Source: Amoebidium appalachense
Lineage: Eukaryota; Ichthyosporea
Assembly: GCA_963693365.1 (NCBI GenBank)
Contig: CAVNZM010000011.1
Span: forward strand, 682,001 to 746,000
Length of the DNA: 64,000 nucleotides
Reading direction: 5' to 3'
Part shown: positions 46,527-64,000 of the stretch, piece by piece
Layout of the letters: every line of letters starts with the position of its first letter
How positions within the stretch are numbered: the first letter of the stretch is position 1
Program-made: the position numbers and the translations under genes
Notes under the pieces: generated by a model
The model's database searches: none
The model's input: only the letters and a program-made list of their open reading frames with translations
Told to the model about the DNA's origin: nothing

Positions 46527-47375
46527 TTAGAGAACGTTGTACAGGCGCTCCGAGAGCTTGAGCTGTGTGCGGGTGAGGTTTGTGAGGTAGACGACGGTGA
46601 GCAGGTCCTGCAGGTTGTTGTTGAACAGCCGGTCCAGAATAGCCCCGTCCACCTCCGGCACCGTCTGCACCAGACTCAGCAGCTGCCGCCCCACGTTCTT
46701 GTCCCCCTCCTGCTCCCCCTCCACGACCTTTTTCACGTATGTGTGTGCCGCGTCGAGCATGTTTGCCAACCGGTCGACCGCGCTCTCCAGGTGGTCCATC
46801 TCTGTGAGGATGGGCATGGTGCCGTTAGGGGCCTCCTTGCTGCGCTGCAGCAGGTCCACCCCCGTGCGCTCGGCCTCGCTGTAAGCAAGCTCGGCCTGCA
46901 CGGGCACAAACACCGTGCCTGGTGACCGGTTGGCAATGCCCAGCGGCGAACTGACATAGGCCTGGAAGCCGAACGCGCCCTTGGTAACATCGCAGTTGAA
47001 CGTGAGGTGGATCGGATTGTCTGCTTCCCGACCGTAAAACTCGTGGATGAGAACTGAGTGCTCTGTGATCTCCGTGCCCGTAGCATACCAGCCAACGATG
47101 GCCTCCTTCTGGTTCACCTTCTGGTGCAGCTCGAACATGGTACGTTGGAATTCCATGTTCATAGCTACCTGGTCGGCCGTCTCGTTGTGAGGAACGGGGA
47201 AACAGTTACGGATCTCTACCTCCCCATCGCGTGCCACGCCCAAAAGTGTGCCAATAACACGGTGTTGGCCCTCCTCGCGGCGTGCATAGTGGTCGGCAAT
47301 AGCAAAAAGAACAACGGGCCGCACCTTCACACGCGGGGCTACCGCTGTGTCGGCAAGGTAGAGTGGCTCGGGCAT
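46527..47375 (-). CDS. EIF3F: Eukaryotic translation initiation factor 3 subunit F
   Basis: Single uninterrupted exon of 282 codons from ATG 47375. An MPN domain occupies the first ~170 residues (RPVVLFAIADHYARR, HRVIGTLLGVARDGEVEIRN, CFPVPHNE, GWYATGTEITEHSVLIHEFY, NPIHLTF) and an alpha-helical C-terminal part follows (NVGRQLLSLVQTVPEVDG, NNNLQDLLTVVYLTNLTRTQ, LSERLYNVL). This is the full eIF3f pattern. eIF3f is an MPN subunit of the eIF3 octamer core that scaffolds the 43S pre-initiation complex; its MPN fold lacks the JAMM zinc-protease residues. The frame is open 8 more codons upstream without ATG, into a TTTCCTCCTCGCAG sequence that looks like a 3' splice site. A 5' UTR or short coding exon upstream is therefore possible. 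It is the only intronless gene here apart from the GNAT frame. Confidence 0.96.
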   Translation of the reverse strand: MPEPLYLADTAVAPRVKVRPVVLFAIADHYARREEGQHRVIGTLLGVARDGEVEIRNCFPVPHNETADQVAMNMEFQRTMFELHQKVNQKEAIVGWYATGTEITEHSVLIHEFYGREADNPIHLTFNCDVTKGAFGFQAYVSSPLGIANRSPGTVFVPVQAELAYSEAERTGVDLLQRSKEAPNGTMPILTEMDHLESAVDRLANMLDAAHTYVKKVVEGEQEGDKNVGRQLLSLVQTVPEVDGAILDRLFNNNLQDLLTVVYLTNLTRTQLKLSERLYNVL

Positions 47376-48925
47376 GTTTGTGATGGCAAGAGGAGACACC
47401 GGCTGCGAGGAGGAAATGAAAGATGTTAGCTTGGCCTGGGAAGGAACGCGTCTGCCGTCTATCTGTAAACTCTACGCCCGGAAACTATATGAAGGTGTAC
47501 TTTTCCTGTAACTGATGGCTACGACCGTAACATCTACGCCACATTCCAACCACACCAGCTGACTCTGTCCCCCAGGTATACCGTTTGCTGATGTGGAGAA
47601 AAAAAGACTCATAAAAAACTCTATGAAGCCAGCATGCCGCTCTACACAACAGCTGCACTCACCTATAACTATGACACTGATTGCCCGAAGAAAACAGTCA
47701 CCGAGGAACGAAAAAAAACGTAAAAAATGGCACAGGTGTCTGTCGTGTGCGTTTGCCCGCCTCTGGGCAGACACCATGTGTGGGGGTCGAGAGGCGGGAA
47801 CCAATCAACCCAGCCGGGTCAATTTCGAGTTTGGATGACCCGAATTGAAAATCGAGCCAGAACATTTTCGGGTCGAACTGTTTAGATTCGTTCACCTTCA
47901 TCCCTGTACGATCAGTGCAATTCTAGTGAATGGGCGGCTATACCGTAACCCAAATACCCAAACCCAAACCCAGATTTTAAACCCAGATGTCACGCATGCG
48001 GCATGACCACCGCTTAGCACCACGCCAATGTATTATAAAAAAACAAGAATCTATACTATAATAAGGCATTATAAAACATAGAAATATTAATGTTGCGTAA
48101 TAAGATAATGTTTTTAGGCCGAAAATATATCAGAAATATGCTTGACATCTTAGTTCTTGGCGTTTTCTTGCTTGTCCACCTGGTTGTCGCTGAAGATTTG
48201 GGTTTTGGTTTAGGAATCTGGAAGACCCCCCCCCCCCCCCTCTAGATTCCTGTCCCAAACCCAGACTTTAGACCGTGAAACCCAAATTACCTGCCATATT
48301 TGGAAAAGATGTGCTATCAAAGAGGCGCTTTTCTTATAAGATTCAGGTGCTCGATGGTGATCTATGGCATATCCGGCCACGCGATGATTGGTAGCAGGTT
48401 AAAATGCAATATTTCAATATCCAATCGACCGTCACTACTAATATTAAATATAGGATCTGGGTTTATTTTGGGTATTTGGGTGGGGTATAGTCGCCCAATG
48501 TGCATGTGTGGATACTGGCAGAGAGAGAGGGAGAGGGAGGAAGCAAGGGAGAGAGGGGGAGAGAGAGTTGTCATTCGAAGAGAGGATATGAACAGACAGG
48601 AGGCAACGGTAGTAAACACCAAATAGCGTTGCTGGTGTGGTGAGATTAGAAGCAGGGGTCACGGCAACGTAGCTTTAGGATTCCCCGACACCTTGTCCAC
48701 ACAGGGCACCATATTAGTGCACTGGGTGATGAATCCTGCCGCTGTAGAGCGAGATAGATCCGCAGTAGCAGTATAGAGGTCGGTGAGAAGTGGCGTTGGT
48801 CCACAAAGGGCCAAGCCACCACGACGGCACAGTGATACATGTTCCAGCTGCTTTACAGAGTGCTGGATGGCCCCTAGTTGGCAGACATTGACACCTAACC
48901 CCTGTACTTCGACCAACTTGCAAAG
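47376..48925. other. Divergent promoter region, eIF3f (-) and POLR3A (+)
   Basis: No gene assigned. It is AT-rich with AAACCCAAACCCAG-type words (47946-47992). An imperfect inverted repeat (48194-48219 / 48244-48267) surrounds a C-run. A GA-rich patch lies at 48520-48570. A minus-strand open frame (about 48659-48937; VKQLEHVSLCRRGGLALCGP) is not low-complexity but has no ATG and overlaps the first POLR3A exon. Confidence 0.5.

Positions 48926-64000
<15,075 letters not shown>

Overview
This is nuclear DNA from an intron-rich eukaryote. The best fit is a unicellular relative of animals (a holozoan protist such as an ichthyosporean-like lineage); that is inferred, not shown. The support is a complete TEAD/Scalloped transcription factor with an animal-type TEA DNA-binding domain and a C-terminal YAP-binding domain, together with housekeeping proteins that are clearly opisthokont-like but well diverged from animals. 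Nearly all genes are split by GT-AG introns of 0.1-1.5 kb. Introns are packed with poly-C/poly-G tracts, (CA)n/(TG)n microsatellites and compound C(n)A(n) or T(n)G(n) tracts. These low-complexity tracts produce very many spurious Pro-, Gly-, His/Thr- and Cys/Val-rich open frames, which I have left out.

Layout. 500-7137 (+): 3' part of a BSD-domain protein (BSDC1-like), running in from the left edge. 7138-9645: quiet spacer. 9646-13276 (+): TEAD, 8 exons, complete. 13813-14139 (+): possible small membrane-protein ORF interrupted by TAA. 14180-18615 (-): SLC35A-type nucleotide-sugar transporter, 5 exons. 19236-19975 (+): weak candidate small gene. 20551-21236 (-): GNAT acetyltransferase with an apparent frameshift near its start. 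21352-22656 (+): probable LINE (non-LTR) remnant with a poly-A tail. 23402-30048 (-): secreted or membrane-anchored PhoD-type phosphatase, 8 exons. 33904-39149 (+): pyridoxamine-phosphate-oxidase-like enzyme, 7 exons. 41328-43176 (-): short protein with ALIX-binding-like (LYPxL) and IST1-like MIM1 motifs, 3 exons. 46527-47375 (-): translation factor eIF3f, one exon. 48926-64000 (+): first ~997 codons (24 exons) of the RNA polymerase III largest subunit, running off the right edge.

Exon boundaries were built by hand. Each junction was required to keep reading phase and to join family-conserved residues, so the gene models are much stronger than any single ORF. Beyond the genes, the window holds at least eight copies of a dispersed ~270-bp SINE-like element whose 3' end is a C-run followed by an A-run (or T-run). 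This offers an explanation for many of the odd compound homopolymer tracts. The genes do not form an operon or pathway cluster; they are unrelated housekeeping and regulatory genes in ordinary eukaryotic arrangement.
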